Source of the DNA: Tetragonia tetragonoides
Taxonomy: Eukaryota > Streptophyta > Magnoliopsida > Caryophyllales > Aizoaceae
Assembly (NCBI GenBank): GCA_038025085.1
Contig: CM076153.1
Location: forward strand, 2,418,001-2,482,000
Direction of reading: 5' to 3'
DNA: 64,000 nt
Shown here: positions 10,065-22,504 of the stretch, in pieces
Position numbering within the stretch: the stretch's first letter is position 1
Layout: each line of letters begins with the position of its first letter
Notes under the pieces: generated by a model
The model's input: the letters and a program-made list of their open reading frames with translations, nothing else
Databases searched by the model: none
Told to the model about the DNA's origin: nothing
Translations under genes and position numbers: made by a program

Positions 10065-13000
10065 TTGGTCACTACCGGATCGGACATTATGCTAACGTTT
10101 TGAAGGTTGATGGGCCGATTTACCCTAAAAACAAAAGTCTAATGGGTCGATCCAAATCCAAAAATAAAACTATAGAGCCCAAATTATACATTGTTTAAAC
10201 GCGTTACAGGCTGTCGCTAGGTGGTAATAAAAAGTGACCGATTTACGGGAAGTAAATATAAGAACATGTCTCGCGCTCATTTCTCTCTCATCATTTCCTC
10301 ATTCAACGTTCTCTCTCCTCCCAAATCCATCTTCCATCCTCGATCAGAAGAAACAACTGATGAAGTAGTCGGCGAATACGAAGCGCAATCTCAGGTTTAA
10401 TATTCATCGTTTTATTTTCTTTCTCGTTCTTATAATATGTTAACGAATTACGCGATTCATTTTGACAGTCCTAAAATTGTGATAACTTTACATTGTACAA
10501 TTTATGCCTCATTTGACAAATTAGGGTTTCGTTGAAGTTTTTCTCATTTGAATTTGCTTTAGCATGATGGTGTTCTTTGCTGCGATGAACTTTAAGTGAA
10601 ATAATTTGATTTAGTTGGGATATGTCGTTTTGTTCAACCAAATTAAGGTAGTGCTGAATTTAGATTCTTCGATTTGTATCTACATTCCACAAATTGCTTA
10701 TTTAATCGTTTGATTGCTGTTTCTGGTTTTTATTAAATGTTTGATTTATTTTTGTTTCCGGTCATGTTAAATGTTACGTTTTGGTGATTGTTTGGTCCCG
10801 ATGATGGCTAGACTAGAAATTGCAGATTGGATGATTTGTAATCAGACTAATCACTTCCTTTAATTTGAATTTTAGTCTTTCTCTTCCAAAAATTGAAATA
10901 AATTAAGGTAGGAACAAATGTTGAAGGTGTGTTTAGTATTTTAAAGAAATTTCACCACGTTTTTGATGTAGTTTGATTTTCATTAAATAAACCCTAGAAT
11001 TTGGGGATAAGAAATTGTTTAAGATATCTGTAATAGTTTTCTTTTTTCAATGTTTAAACCAGGAAAGGTTTCAATTTTGCTGCAAAGAAGCAAGAATGCC
11101 AGGCAAAGAATTGCTGTCCTTGGGAGGATACACACAAGGAGTGAGAAACATGGGTTACTCTTTTTCCCTTTTTATTTTATTGGTTTTCCCATTTAGTTGG
11201 TATCTGAATTTTGTCAATTTATTAACTTGTTTGATATTATTTTGTTCAAGGACTGAAAGGAAGGTATTTGGGTCCATCAGAAGCACAAGGACTAAGACAT
11301 CACTGCAAGCACATATCACAAAAAAAAGGAGGGGAGCTTACAGGCATTGTTTCTAGATTTAGTGAAGACCGAATTGTTTTAGTTATATCTTGAATCAGTT
11401 CTAATTTTGGCACTGGCATTGACAATATCCGAGCGTTTACTATCCAGTGCCAGTCTTCACTTTCAAACAAACCAAATGGAGAAACAACTATGCCAGTGCA
11501 TTCACTTATGGCATATCTGAATGGAGGACTGTGGTCTGTGCCTGATTCTAGTCCATTCACTACAAGATAGATTCTTCACTAAAAGACCTTCAGTTTGGAT
11601 TATGCTAGATAGGCATGGATGATCGAAGCCAAATTCTGTAGCTTGGTCCTGGCATGAGACTGGTACCCAAGTTGAAAAATAACCAGGCATAGATGGATGA
11701 TCCGAAGTAAAACAATCAAGTAAGATGTGTCTTTTGTCTTGCTTAGTATTGTTTGGTTGTTGCTTATACTTAGCTTTATATTGATTTATATGCTGCTATA
11801 TTGATTCTTTTTCCCTTTTTATTTTATTGTTTTTCCCATTTTGTTGGTATCTGAATTTTGTCAATTTATTAACTTGGTTGATTTTTGTGCGAGGACTCAA
11901 AGGAAGATGTTGGGTTCCATGAGAAGCACAAGGACTAAGTCATCCGTGCAAGCACAAGGAAGATGTTTGGGTTCCATGAGAAGCACATGTCACATGTCAC
12001 GTTTTTGGTGATTGTTTGGGATTTTCAGAAACTTGGAGAAAACATGATGCTGTTAAGAAAGTTGTTTTCTTCTCTTCTGATGCATAGGCCAATTTCTTCC
12101 GTGTGAGAAGTAGAAGTGGTAAAGCAGTTAAGAAATCTCCTTGTTAAGTGTAAGCCTCTCAAAGATGGTAAAAAACAACGACTTTTTGATGATACTGAAT
12201 TGGTTGCCTGAGTTGTACATTTAGTGCCTTGAACCTATCTTTTTCTGACAAAACTGACTGACTTGTCTTCTTCATTCAGGTTTACATGGCATGTATCATG
12301 CGTGGTCACAGGTACATTTTCTGCTACATATTTACATGTTAAAACTGTATAGGGACTAGGGAGTGGCACTTGCTTCTTAAGGGGATATTGTAGGCTACTC
12401 ACAGCTGACTTGAAAGATTTATGCTGTGATTCTCTAGTATACATGTAAACAATTGGATGGTACATGCTAATGGACTGAACTGTTAGTTTCCATAAATAGT
12501 TCAATAAAACCTAAATCTCGAGAGCAGGCACCAAATCCATGCCCCTAATGTGCTTAACACAAAATTGACTAACAAGTAGAACAAAATCTGCTATGAGTGA
12601 ACCCTAATATGAGATATTTGTAAGATCGTAGATAATTATTGCTCTACTAATTGTTTGTCCTCACCTTGTATTTTGACAGAATTGGAGTTTCCTATCATGA
12701 TTCCGGTATCGGACAACTTAGATTGAAGTCTGGGAGGATGGTTTCAGATCATCCCTTGACTTCAATTCGTCAGTTTTACAGAGAACTGGTATATGGCTCA
12801 ACTCAGTTGATGTTGTACGAGCCTCATCATGTTTGTAATCATGGTTTTGCGTTGAAATAGTGCAGGTGGATTAAACTTTTGCGCCAACAGAGAGGCTTAT
12901 GAAAAGCTTGATGAACAGCTATGAGCAAGCTTGGCACAGGTGTGTATTCCATTCTATTCTTTCTGTTATAAGCTGCATGCTTCATTGGCTAATTCCTATG

Positions 13001-14735
13001 CCAGTTCCTTGGATTTTGGATTACTTTCTGACAATGTTGGTGTAGAAAATTCTATATTAAAACTCAATACTGATCAAAATGGAGACTATTGGCCTATTAG
13101 CATCTGAATAATGCTGAAGCAAAAATATTGTTGGTGATGTCTTATTACAACAATTGTTATTTATTTATATTTTTGTTTATCACTGTCAACAAATTCAATT
13201 TTCAGGAGTGCTAAGGAGACATGACGGTACTTTTTAGAATATAGTCTGAGCTACATGCTTATACCATAACTTTTTTTTTTTTTTTTTTTTTTTGACTTGT
13301 ACCATAACTTTAATTTGCAGGTTCTAGTTTGCACTCACTTGTCGAAAATATTTAATGACGACTTGTTGCCAAAGGTTTCCTCTATACAACACTTTAATGA
13401 TGACGAATCTGAATTATTCTGCTACATAGTGGATAATTTTTATTTTATTTAATTACTATTAACTTAGTCTGAGAAAAATCAAGTTTTACAACAGGAGTGT
13501 GCTGAAACTTGAAGAAAGAAGTATGCTAGTGGAAAACGTTGTGTTTCTGTATAGGTAGCTTCTACTTTCACCCAAGGTTTTCATGTTTTTGTGGTGTATC
13601 ACTCCTTTCTTCCAATTTTCCTTTTACAGGTTTTGTCTAAGGAGTGTGATTAAGAAGCAACTCTTTTAAATAAATTCTGCTCAGTGATTGCATTGTTTAG
13701 GGTTCTAACTAGTGGAGTTCTTCCTTCTGGTATTTCTTTCATACATGATTCAATATACCTGCTGCTTATCTTTTCTATGCAGGACCACTCTGACCATTCA
13801 TTGCACTTCGAGTATTATTCTGTATGATTTGTCCAATTTGTTGTTTTCCCGGAAAGAAGATCACAATCTTTTGGTCAAGTGAAAGGATTATCACATGGCA
13901 GTATGATATACCATTCTTCAAAAGGACATTGGTCAGAAAATTGGAAACTGCATTAGCTCTGTGAAACTGATTGTTTTCGTAACATGCAATGCAGATTAGC
14001 TCCAGCCTCCAGTACAGGCACACCTGAGTTACGGTAACTGATCTTTTTTCTAGAGTATTTGATACTAAGTGTATACTTAAAAAGATTTCCTCACTCAAAC
14101 AACTTACACGTTGCAGGGCTACTCTGTGCATTGCTTGCTGGTATGTCATAAATGACTCGCCCATGATAGATTAAGTATTCATATATCTTAAAAACGTCTT
14201 TTCTGGATCTTCGGAAACTATCTTCTGCTTGGTGCACTAGATATGGGTACTTGGATAGGGAAAGTATTGCTGTTGGTAGAGTAGGTGTTCACTTGTTTGT
14301 TTGGCGAGTCACTGCTTGATAGACATCAATGTTGATAGCGGTCAACTTTTCGTTCTCATGTCGGCTTCTTCCAAGGATCTATATAGCTCTGGGAGAGGTT
14401 TACACCTTCATGTATTATGAGTTATTTATGTTGGAATAAGGAGCATAAGTAAAAGTAATCATCATCTTGATGTAGGTATTCCTGGTGATGTTATAAAGAG
14501 AGCAGCTGTTAGATGCAACTGAAAGTGTTAACCATGTTCCAGAGACTCTCCAATGAGAATATTTGCAAATCAAGATCAACAACAACAATACTAGGTCATC
14601 TTATTTGCCATCTCTGCAAGCCTGTATGTTGCATACTTGCCAACAATTATGTATTAGAGATGTTGTCGTTTGCTGCTAAGACATTGGGGTGAGCTTTTCA
14701 AGATTATGCTGAGCACTAAAGTATGTAGGATGTAA
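10065..14735 (+). pseudogene. MSH5 pseudogene copy C (5' and 3' ends, middle deleted)
   Basis: The MSH5 promoter/5'UTR block starts at about 10065. Exon 1 equivalent is 10356-10394, but the ATG has become ACT. Exon 2 is 12280-12311. Exon 3 starts at 12680 and runs straight into the end of exon 4, with intron 3 and most of exon 4 deleted. Exon 5 is near 12866-12940. Intron 5 then jumps to intron 28, so exons 6-28 are missing. Exons 29 (13321-13374), 30 (13468-13554), 31 (13994-14032), 32 (14118-14141), 33 (from 14477) and traces of 34 (about 14655) follow with several frameshifts. This copy keeps a normal AG|GTAGCT donor after exon 30, which the full gene lacks. A 160 bp direct repeat and other extra sequence sit in its intron 1. 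The 3' flank resumes after the hAT insert at 15509. Confidence 0.85.
11150..11965 (+). repeat. Direct repeat pair within the intron of MSH5 copy C
   Basis: About 160 bp at 11152-11312 recurs at 11790-11960. Shared landmarks are CTTTTTCCCTTTTTATTTTA, TTTTGTCAATTTATTAACTT and GAAGCACAAGGACTAAG. The second copy is followed by a further partial repeat of the last motif. There is no coding sense. It is probably part of an older inserted element or a local duplication. Confidence 0.65.
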
Positions 14736-15508
14736 TTAGAGCTGGGCGACTGGGCGGGGACCTGCATGCCAGCCCGACCCGACCTGCTTTTAAGTGGGTA
14801 CGTGCCATTTAAATCGGTAGCTGAGCGGGTCAATATGGGCCAAACCCACTTAAAAATAAAGCGGGTCAAAAGAAAAAAATGTGATTAAGCGCTATATCAT
14901 TTCCTCTCACACTCTCTCTCCTCTCAGTCTCTCACTCTTTCTCTCCTCTCACTCTCTCTCTCCTCTCAGACTTAAAGTATATCTTCAATTCGCATATTTT
15001 TGCAAAGAGCTTAATTATAAAGTATATCTTCACGTGCATATTTATTTTGCTAAAGGACATTTTCGGTTGTTGATGTGCTTGATAATTGACGAATGTTTTG
15101 AACTAAAATTTACAGGCGGCAAAAGGGTGCCCTTGGAATGATTTTATGTTGGATCCTTTTATGATTTTGGTTGCTGTAAATGACTAAAAGGGGAGGATGT
15201 ACATGTGTTTGTATCAATCAATGATACATAGTGGCATGATATAGTCTGGTTCTGTTTAAAGAATAATGAAATTGGTATAGTTTTTTTTTTTTTCTTTTTG
15301 AGAAGAGAAATTGGTATAGTTGAAAAGCTTGAACTTAGACCACTATTTATTTTATTAAAGAAAAAGGGCAGAATGGGTTGACCCATCTCGCTTTGGGTTT
15401 TGCCTGACCCGACTCGCCCCTGACCCACTTATAATTTGGCCTAACCCAATCCAACTCAACCCGGTCCAATTAATAAATGGGCCGGTCCGCTCAATTGCCC
15501 AGCTTTAA
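14736..15508. mobile_element. Non-autonomous hAT-like element, 773 bp
   Basis: The terminal inverted repeats are TTAGAGCTGGGCGACTGGGC on the left and, read inward from the right, TTAAAGCTGGGCAATTGAGC. They are flanked by an 8 bp target duplication, GGATGTAA (14728-14735) and GGATGTAC (15509-15516), with 7 of 8 matching. The MSH5 3' flank near 35606 is the empty site. Internal sequence includes a CT-rich minisatellite (14906-14970) and GACCCG/GGGTCA-rich ends. No transposase is present. Confidence 0.85.
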
Positions 15509-16661
15509 GGATGTACTAGTGAAAATGTTGGCATGTGACCCATTGACTATCAACTAGTGAAGATGTTGGCATGTGACCGATTGACTATCAACTACTTAAA
15601 CAAACTACCCCTAATACTAGTTAGGATTTTTGTCAAAATACGCGATGTCGATGCGTGTTTTTAAAACTACATATGTATATTATGCACAACAGCACAAGTG
15701 AAAAACTTCAAGTGTTTCACTAACAAATCAACTAGGCAACTACGTACTTGCTTATGTGGTGTTACCCAATCAATAGAATATTTTCAAACCAGTTTTTTTT
15801 CTTTTTCTTTTTCAAATACTCTAAACGCACCTCCTATTTTCAGGGGTGTATTAGGGGTAATAAATCCAGGTAATGTTACTGAAACACCAAAAAATTTGCG
15901 AAACACAAGTTGAAAATGGATAACATATGCATTTTGCCAAAAATATAGGGACACCTCATTATAAATTGGGAAAAAAAAAAGTTACAGTTTTATTTTTTAA
16001 CTACCCTAGTGATTTACATGCAATATTCTCAAGCATCACATGTTAGTTCATTCTCTTTAACTTTTAATGTACATGTCTCGAGTCTCGACCTACCTTGATG
16101 GTATTGGCTTACACGCACGTATGTGATATTCATTACAATAAAAATTTAAAATATTTTTGTTTCCCATAATCCTATTAAATAACATTAGTTCATGTTACTC
16201 ATAGAGAATCTATGGACTATTTAATTTGATAATATCTTCAAAATTCCAATATTATAAGTGACTAATTTTTAAAAACCCAAATTTGAAATATACATTGACA
16301 AACATAACTTCTTTTGATAATTCAATTTCCTTAATGTCATTGTACACAAATATTACACACATGTAACCGTATTGTCATATTACTATTAGCAAGGTCAACA
16401 ACTTTTTAAAACAAGTGAGATTATTACAATTATCACTATTTATAAGTTCTGTTTGGAAAAAAGGAAATGAGGTAAAATGCAACAAATAGATAATTGATAT
16501 AGATTCATTGTGATTCTTATTACTATCAGAAAATTTTAATTTGTTTGAATTAATAAGAAAACATCAAAATTTTAATAATAATAATCAACAATAGTACATA
16601 TATCAAATTAAATAGGAGTACTCATTAGTTAATTTATTTTAAAAAAAAATTAGAAATCATT
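15509..16661. other. Remnant 3' flank of copy C, then AT-rich intergenic DNA
   Basis: The first part continues the 3' flank of MSH5 copy C and contains a tandem duplication of about 42 bp (GTGAAAATGTTGGCATGTGA and a near copy, 15515-15597). The rest to 16661 is AT-rich with no gene or element that I recognise. Confidence 0.5.
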
Positions 16662-16834
16662 ACTAAAGGGTCATTATCGATCGGCCATTATGCTAACCTT
16701 TTAAGTTCAATGGGCCGACCAAATCCAAAAATAAAACCGTTGAGCCCAAATGACTCTTCATGTCCAAACGCGTTACAGCCTGTCGCCAGGTCGGTAATAT
16801 TAAGAGACCGACTTACGGTAAAGTAAATATTTTG
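16662..16834 (+). promoter_or_regulatory. Distal MSH5 promoter block, separated from its gene
   Basis: The sequence matches 10065-10255, the block just upstream of the 5'UTR in MSH5 copy C; both contain GGCC/GGAC-ATTATGCTAAC and AACGCGTTACAG. In copy C this block runs directly into the 5'UTR. Here it is cut off by the 6.2 kb Mutator-like element and the proximal promoter resumes at about 23031. Confidence 0.75.
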
Positions 16835-17221
16835 AATTGCTAAATATCGCCCTAAATTATTACCTATCGCCCCCACAAATTCCAATTTTGCCCTCACTCA
16901 CTCTCACTCACTCATCTTTCCTCTCTTCCTCACTCACTCTCACTCATCCTTCCTCTCTTCCTCACTCACTCTCACTCATCCTCACCACCACACCATCACA
17001 CCGGCAACCACCACCACTCACGGCACCACCACCACCACCACCATCACAACGGAATGTCAGGGGCTAGCGGCAGCGGCAGAGGCTTCGACGGCGAGGGAGG
17101 CAGCGACCATGAGCATCGCGGCGGGGGGGTAACTTTTCGAAATTTTTTTTGCCTTGAATTGAATTTTTTTTGCCTTGAATTGAATCGCGACCATGACCAT
17201 GAATTGAATTTGTGTTGATTG

Positions 17222-17440
17222 TTTTTTTTTTGTGTCGGTCGTCTGCCGATCTCGACTCACCCTTGGGTGAGTCGTCTGTCGATCTCGACTCGCCCAAGGG
17301 TGAGTCGCCTGTAGCAGACGACTCACCCTTGGGGAGTCGAGATCGACAGACGACTCACCCTTGGGTGAGTCGCCGGTCACAGACGACTCACCCAAGGGTA
17401 AGTCGACATCGGCAGACGACCGACACAAAAAAAAAAAAAA
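17222..17440. repeat. Long imperfect palindrome (hairpin) in the Mutator-like element
   Basis: The block 17232-17426 opens with GTGTCGGTCGTCTGCCGAT and closes with ATCGGCAGACGACCGACAC. It is an inverted repeat with arms of about 80-95 bp. A T-run before it and an A-run after it extend the pairing. Inside are repeated small palindromes of the form GACTCACCC-TT-GGGTGAGTC. Confidence 0.85.
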
Positions 17441-17445
17441 TATTA

Positions 17446-17532
<87 letters not shown>
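17441..17532. repeat. (ATT)n microsatellite, about 30 units
   Basis: An uninterrupted trinucleotide run lies just upstream of the plant-mobile-domain gene. Long reading frames through it are artefacts of the repeat. Confidence 0.95.
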
Positions 17533-17682
17533 GTTTAATTAATTAAAAATGTGAAATGATAGAGGGGAGGAGCCGGTAAATCGGTGCCGAGGTTATTTAG
17601 TGAACTAGCTGGTTCAGGACCGTGTCACACGAGGACGCGCGGGATTGATGCCTCTGTACGGAGACAGAGAGAGGCAGTTCGG

Positions 17683-19499
17683 ATGAGGGAGATGACTGCT
17701 GAGCAACACGATTACGAAACTAGCGATTTCTACTCCGGGGATCAGTTTTTGGACGATGATCAGATTGGCGACGAATCATCCTCAGATTGGCGCGTGGTGA
17801 AGGGCAGAGGCGGTAGGTTTGTTAGTACTGGGTCGTCCAGTACTAGCAAACGATCTAGAGCGGAGGACGACACTACGTGGCTTGTTACAGGGCCTGTGCC
17901 CGGTGGGCCGGTGGATGATAGCGTCATACCGAGCTTCCTGGGCCACGTAGCGTCTCGTATGTGGAATGGAGAGACGAGGGGTCTCTTGAAGTGTCAGAAC
18001 CGATTCAGTGTCTGTCAGCGGCTGAGTCAGTGGCGAGCGGAGATGTCGGCCGAGCTGAGGGCCAAGATCGAGGGGACTGGGTTATCACACCTGACAGACA
18101 TTATGTTCAGACATATTGACTTCCCCCTGATATCTGCATTCGTTGAAAGGTGGCAACCGGATACGAACTCGTTCCACATGCCGTTCGGAGAGATGACGAT
18201 CATGTTGCACGATGTATGGCATATTCTTCAGATTCCTGTAGAGGGACAGCTCGTTTCCAGTGAGGGACGGGATGGGCAGCTGCAGACGACGGCCATAAAG
18301 GTTCTCGGGGTCACCAGAGATGAACTGATGTTTAGCTACTGGCAGGGCGGTGGGGTCCTCACGGAGTCGATTTTTGACCTTTGCCGTGACCGAATGGAGG
18401 ACAACCAGGCGATAGCTTGGATGTGGTTACTTATTGGATCCACCTTGTTTGTCGACAAGAGTGGTAACCGTATTAGACCCTCCTGCGTGATGGAGGTGAT
18501 GGACGGTGTCGGAACGGCGCGTGAGTTCTCTTGGGGATCTGCTGCCCTCGCCTTCCTATATCGTCAGCTCGGTATAGCTAGTCGCGGGGATTCTCAGGGC
18601 ATCTGCGGATGCCTAACTCTCCTCCAGGCATGGATATACGAGTACTTTCCCTGCTTCCGACCTCATCGGGAGCGGATGGTTGTCGGGGACGACGAGGCTC
18701 CCCGTGCGTCCATATGGAGTGCCCAGGCTGAGGGCAAGGACGTGGTTCGACTGCACTCCTTACGTAGACGCTTGGATCAGCTGCGAGCGCCAGAGGTACG
18801 TCATTTAGTTATCGGTGTTCATGATTTATTTCGTCGTTTGCTATGTTTTTTTTATACTTCACCGTAACTTTCAACATTTCTACGTAGGTGGTGTGGCTGC
18901 CGTACGGTTCTGACCCGGCTGTATCTGTACCGAGGACTGTATTCATGGGGTGGCTACGGTATCGGGATATTATCGAACCGTACATGCCTGGTCGTTGTTT
19001 ACGACAAATCGGGTACGTACAGAGTATCCCTTTCCCGATCACTAGGCCAGAGAAAGCGATCAGGTCATGGAGCAGTCGTTCGTACAAGGTTGTCTACCCC
19101 GTACGGATGTCATCTGATGCCTGGCGTATGTTCCCGGGATTTTACATTCTTGGTCTCCATGGGTTTCAGGCATCCACGTCAGATCCCACAACATGTACGG
19201 ATGACTACATCGCATGGTACTACCGTCACTCCCACCCTGTGCTGATACGTGACGATGCAGCACCTGTTTCTGTGATTCCTCCACGATCCAACAGCGATTA
19301 TGTAAGTGATTAACTAAAATATATATTTTTTTACGTATTACATATCTCTGAACTCATACTCATTGTTACTTTTTTGCAGTGGGTGAATCGTCTAGCCGTC
19401 GCACATGAGTCTGTCATTAGTTCGCTTCCTCCGGAGCAAGCGGAAGGTCCTCGATCGGTTATGGACGAGTATATGAGAGATTGGCGGGCTGCCAAATGA
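17683..19499 (+). CDS. Transposon-borne plant mobile domain (PMD) protein, 3 exons
   Basis: Exons are 17683-18795, 18888-19301 and 19380-19499. Both introns are GT-AG in phase 0 and the product is about 548 residues. The first in-frame ATG is at 17683, but the frame is open upstream to at least 17584, so a 5' exon cannot be excluded. The PMD core is clear: LTDIMFRHIDFPLISAFVER, then WQPDTNSFHMPFGEMTIMLH and the DVWHILQIPV segment, a later SWGSAALAFLYRQLG segment, and VVWLPYG right after the first junction. Family members include MAIN/MAIL1 (gene silencing in Arabidopsis) and many transposon-encoded copies annotated as 'protein phosphatase 7 long form-like'. No phosphatase domain is present here. 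Its position inside the element's inverted repeats marks it as transposon cargo. A role in transposition or anti-silencing is only inference. The frame shows no break. Confidence 0.85.
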
Positions 19500-19735
19500 T
19501 GTATTGACCCTAGATGAATTTGTTATATATTTATATAAGAGTTTCATTGTTATTGTTATTTATTTGTGTTATTGTAATTTGTTGTTTCTTATTCACCTTT
19601 TTTGTTTTATTGTAATTTGTTGTTTTATTTACCTCCAATAATCACGAAAAAATATAACATGCAAAATATAACAATCACACAAAAATGTGACAATGATATA
19701 AGTAGAAAAATATAACAATCACGCAAAACATTCAA

Positions 19736-22432
19736 TTACGTCGACCTCGCTAAACGATCCCAATGTGCTCTTCGCCTAACATACATTTGCTCCCAACCAG
19801 CGACACTATCAGAACGGGAAGTAAACCATGCTTCGCATATCGGAGGAACAGGGAAATCTGAGGCTAAATTCAGACGGATATAATGCATGTACGAATCACC
19901 TAAATGAGCTATGACAATTTCCCTACTTGGACGTGTAGCAGTCGAAGGTGCTTGCAACGGTAGCACTGTGTAACAAGAATATAACCCCCTTCCGCTGCCG
20001 TATCCGAATAACATAATCGCTGCATTGAAGAGGTTGGCAATCGGGAACAAATCCTCAACTACTATCATCCAGTGATCATCGTTACACGCACCTCCGTCCC
20101 ACATAATACGGCGGTAACCAGCGTCGACCCCTTCAACGTATATGTTTTCGTACAATGCTCGGTTAGCTAAGAGTTCGTGTGCAATGCAAACTCTCGTCAA
20201 TCGCCATTGCTCTTGGTCTCCGAAAACGTAGTCCGCAATGACACGGAAACCGCAATTACCATCCCCAAGCACATCGAGATATCCTTCAATGAAAGGTATG
20301 ATGATTCCCGGAATTTTGTTAACATGGTAGAATTCAATGATATCTATTGCGTGTCCAGCTGCAAGACAATATAATAAAAAGTCATTAATAGTACTTATCA
20401 AAAAGTAATTAACAACATTATGTACATGTTAATAAATTATGGGTTTTCATACCAGTACTCCGCACGACGTTACTCGATGAGGATGAGCTACGACCACGCC
20501 CGCGGCTCGAACTGGATGACCTAGGGCGACCACGACCCCTCTGGGAGTACTCCCATGAACTAGGATCACGTCTGGTAGAGGAACTCCCTCTCGGTCGACC
20601 TCTGACTGTCGTGTTCGCTTCCGGCTCGACGTAACTCGCTTCCTCAGGATGAAGCTGCTCATTCATTAGGACAGATATGTTGCGCACAACTGCCGGGTCG
20701 CTTGAGTTAACCTCGTCGACGAGAGAGTGAAAGTATCGATGGTCCTCAGATGGATGCTCAGTCATGTCAAGCGTAGCTATCTCCACCGCATCACTAATAA
20801 CGAGTGTTCGCCAAAATTTGTGGACACTATTCAAGCTAATTGGCGTGCCCGTATCCGTGGCCGTTTTCAACTCACACGCACACGGGATCTGATGAGTGGA
20901 TCTCAATACACAACTGCAACGATCAAATACTTGGTGACTCAATTCTCTCATCCTGTTCAGCTCAGCCCATAATATTTCTAAGCAGTAATGGGAAACATAC
21001 CCGGTCAGATAGTTGAATGGGAAACCCGAGTACATCACACTTCTTCGTCTTCTGCAGTCTTCAAGTGTGTACTTGATCTCAGTTATTTGTGACTCGATTG
21101 ACTTGTTGACCTTGTTCCAAACATTGTCCAAAGCTCCAGTTGAGGAGTTCAACCACTGTTTTAGCGCGACATGTGCACTCTCCACCCTGCAAGTCGTAGT
21201 GTTGCCAAGGTGTAGCACCTTATTCGTCCACGCAGCCACAAACATCTCTTTGTATCTCAGCCAGGTCTCCTCTACATAGGATATCACGTGAGGGTAATTC
21301 CTCCAACTATCCTTCATCATACGCACTGCTCTATCGTACTCAGCTTCTGTGGAAGCTTCCATGATAAATTTCCACCTCCCGTTCTTGAACCTCTGCGCGA
21401 CAAGCTTATCTTTTCCACAAAGTCTGTACACTTTGTCTTCAACGACTTTGTTGATGTGCCATGTACAGAGCAAATGGGCACTCTCGGGAAATATCTCTCT
21501 AATAGGTGTCATCAACCCTATCTCACGATCGGTCAAAATTGCTGTTGGGTGTACATCATTTCCAATAAGCATCCTCAACTTATCTAAGACCCACGCATAG
21601 CTTGCCTGAGTCTCATCCTTCATAATGGCATAAGCTATGAGGAAGTTCTTATTGCTTGGAGTCATCCCCACTATCTCAAGAAACGGCATCTTATACTTGT
21701 TTGTTTTGTACGTGGAATCTAAGCCAATCAACCAAGGAAAAGACCGAAGTAACCGAATTGATGTAGGGTGTGCCATGAACACGTGAGTTACCTCATTAGT
21801 AGCTCAGTCGGCTCTTGTCCAATGTACGTACTTATTCTCCACAGCTAAATGATGAAACTGACCAATGACATCTCTCTCTTCAAAATCAAGTTTCCTTATA
21901 CGATCTCTGTGGTTGTACACATGCCGTCTAGTTGCATTGTCCTCGGGAAATTTTTCCTTAATAGCCGCCAAGATAGCACATGGCTTTGTTTGTGCCGAAG
22001 TCATGTCACGAACGAGTTTCTTTGACCCAGGACTAAGACCACTCATCTGACGATATCCCTTAAGAAACACAGCAAAGTCATGGTTGTGCGTACCCCTAAT
22101 ACCAGGCAATGTGACAATCATCCAACTACTGGACCCATACACTTGCTGAGCTCTTAACTGGAACGTACATTTACAAGCCTTTGTTTTCGAATTCTTCCGA
22201 GCAGCAGTATCTAAGTCTCTTAATTCCCCTCTGTAGCGTTCACCTCGATTGCATCTTAATAATTTTACGCTTCCATTCTTCTTGTGTGACGAAATTATCA
22301 ACTCAAACCCGATAGTAAGGGCAATTTGTTTTGCCCAATTAATTGCATCTGTATCACTATCAAATAACTCATCAGTGACGAAATGCGTACTGTAATCAAC
22401 ACCATCACCACCGAACCGCTCCAAAGGAACCT
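19736..22432 (-). pseudogene. FAR1/MuDR-type transposase spliced to an OTU protease; one premature stop
   Basis: Reading on the minus strand, exon 22432-20453 holds a FAR1-type zinc-finger region (KACKCTF...GTHNHD), then the MULE transposase core: GLDSTYKTN, ILTDREIG, CTWHINK and RVESAHVALK, which supply the D, D and E expected of the active site, and a Cys-rich SWIM-like CSC...CAC segment. An Arg/Ser-Gly-rich linker with AT-hook-like GRPR motifs follows. A GT-AG intron (20452-20359) joins it in phase to exon 20358-19736, an OTU-type cysteine protease with DGNCGFRVIADYVFG and a C-terminal HYIRL His. A single in-frame TGA at 21806-21804 lies between the zinc-finger and transposase parts; otherwise about 880 codons are open. 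A 5' exon probably lies upstream, as an acceptor AG precedes 22432. Without the stop codon's readthrough the protein is split. Confidence 0.8.
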
Positions 22433-22504
22433 AACGAAAACAACGAAAACAATGTTAGCTTAATCTTAAATTCAAACGTCTATCAAAACCGAGTGAACCA
22501 AGGG

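Noticed and set aside
10361..14700. Copy C as a functional short MSH5
   Set aside because: The start codon is mutated to ACT, exons 6-28 including both ATPase motifs are gone, and exons 30, 31 and 33 have frameshifts.
17212..17546. Frames through the hairpin and (ATT)n giving poly-I or poly-Y tails
   Set aside because: They are produced by the trinucleotide repeat and palindrome, not by a gene.
17584..17682. GTG start of the PMD frame at 17584
   Set aside because: A nuclear plant gene would use ATG. The first in-frame ATG is 17683, and an upstream exon is the alternative.
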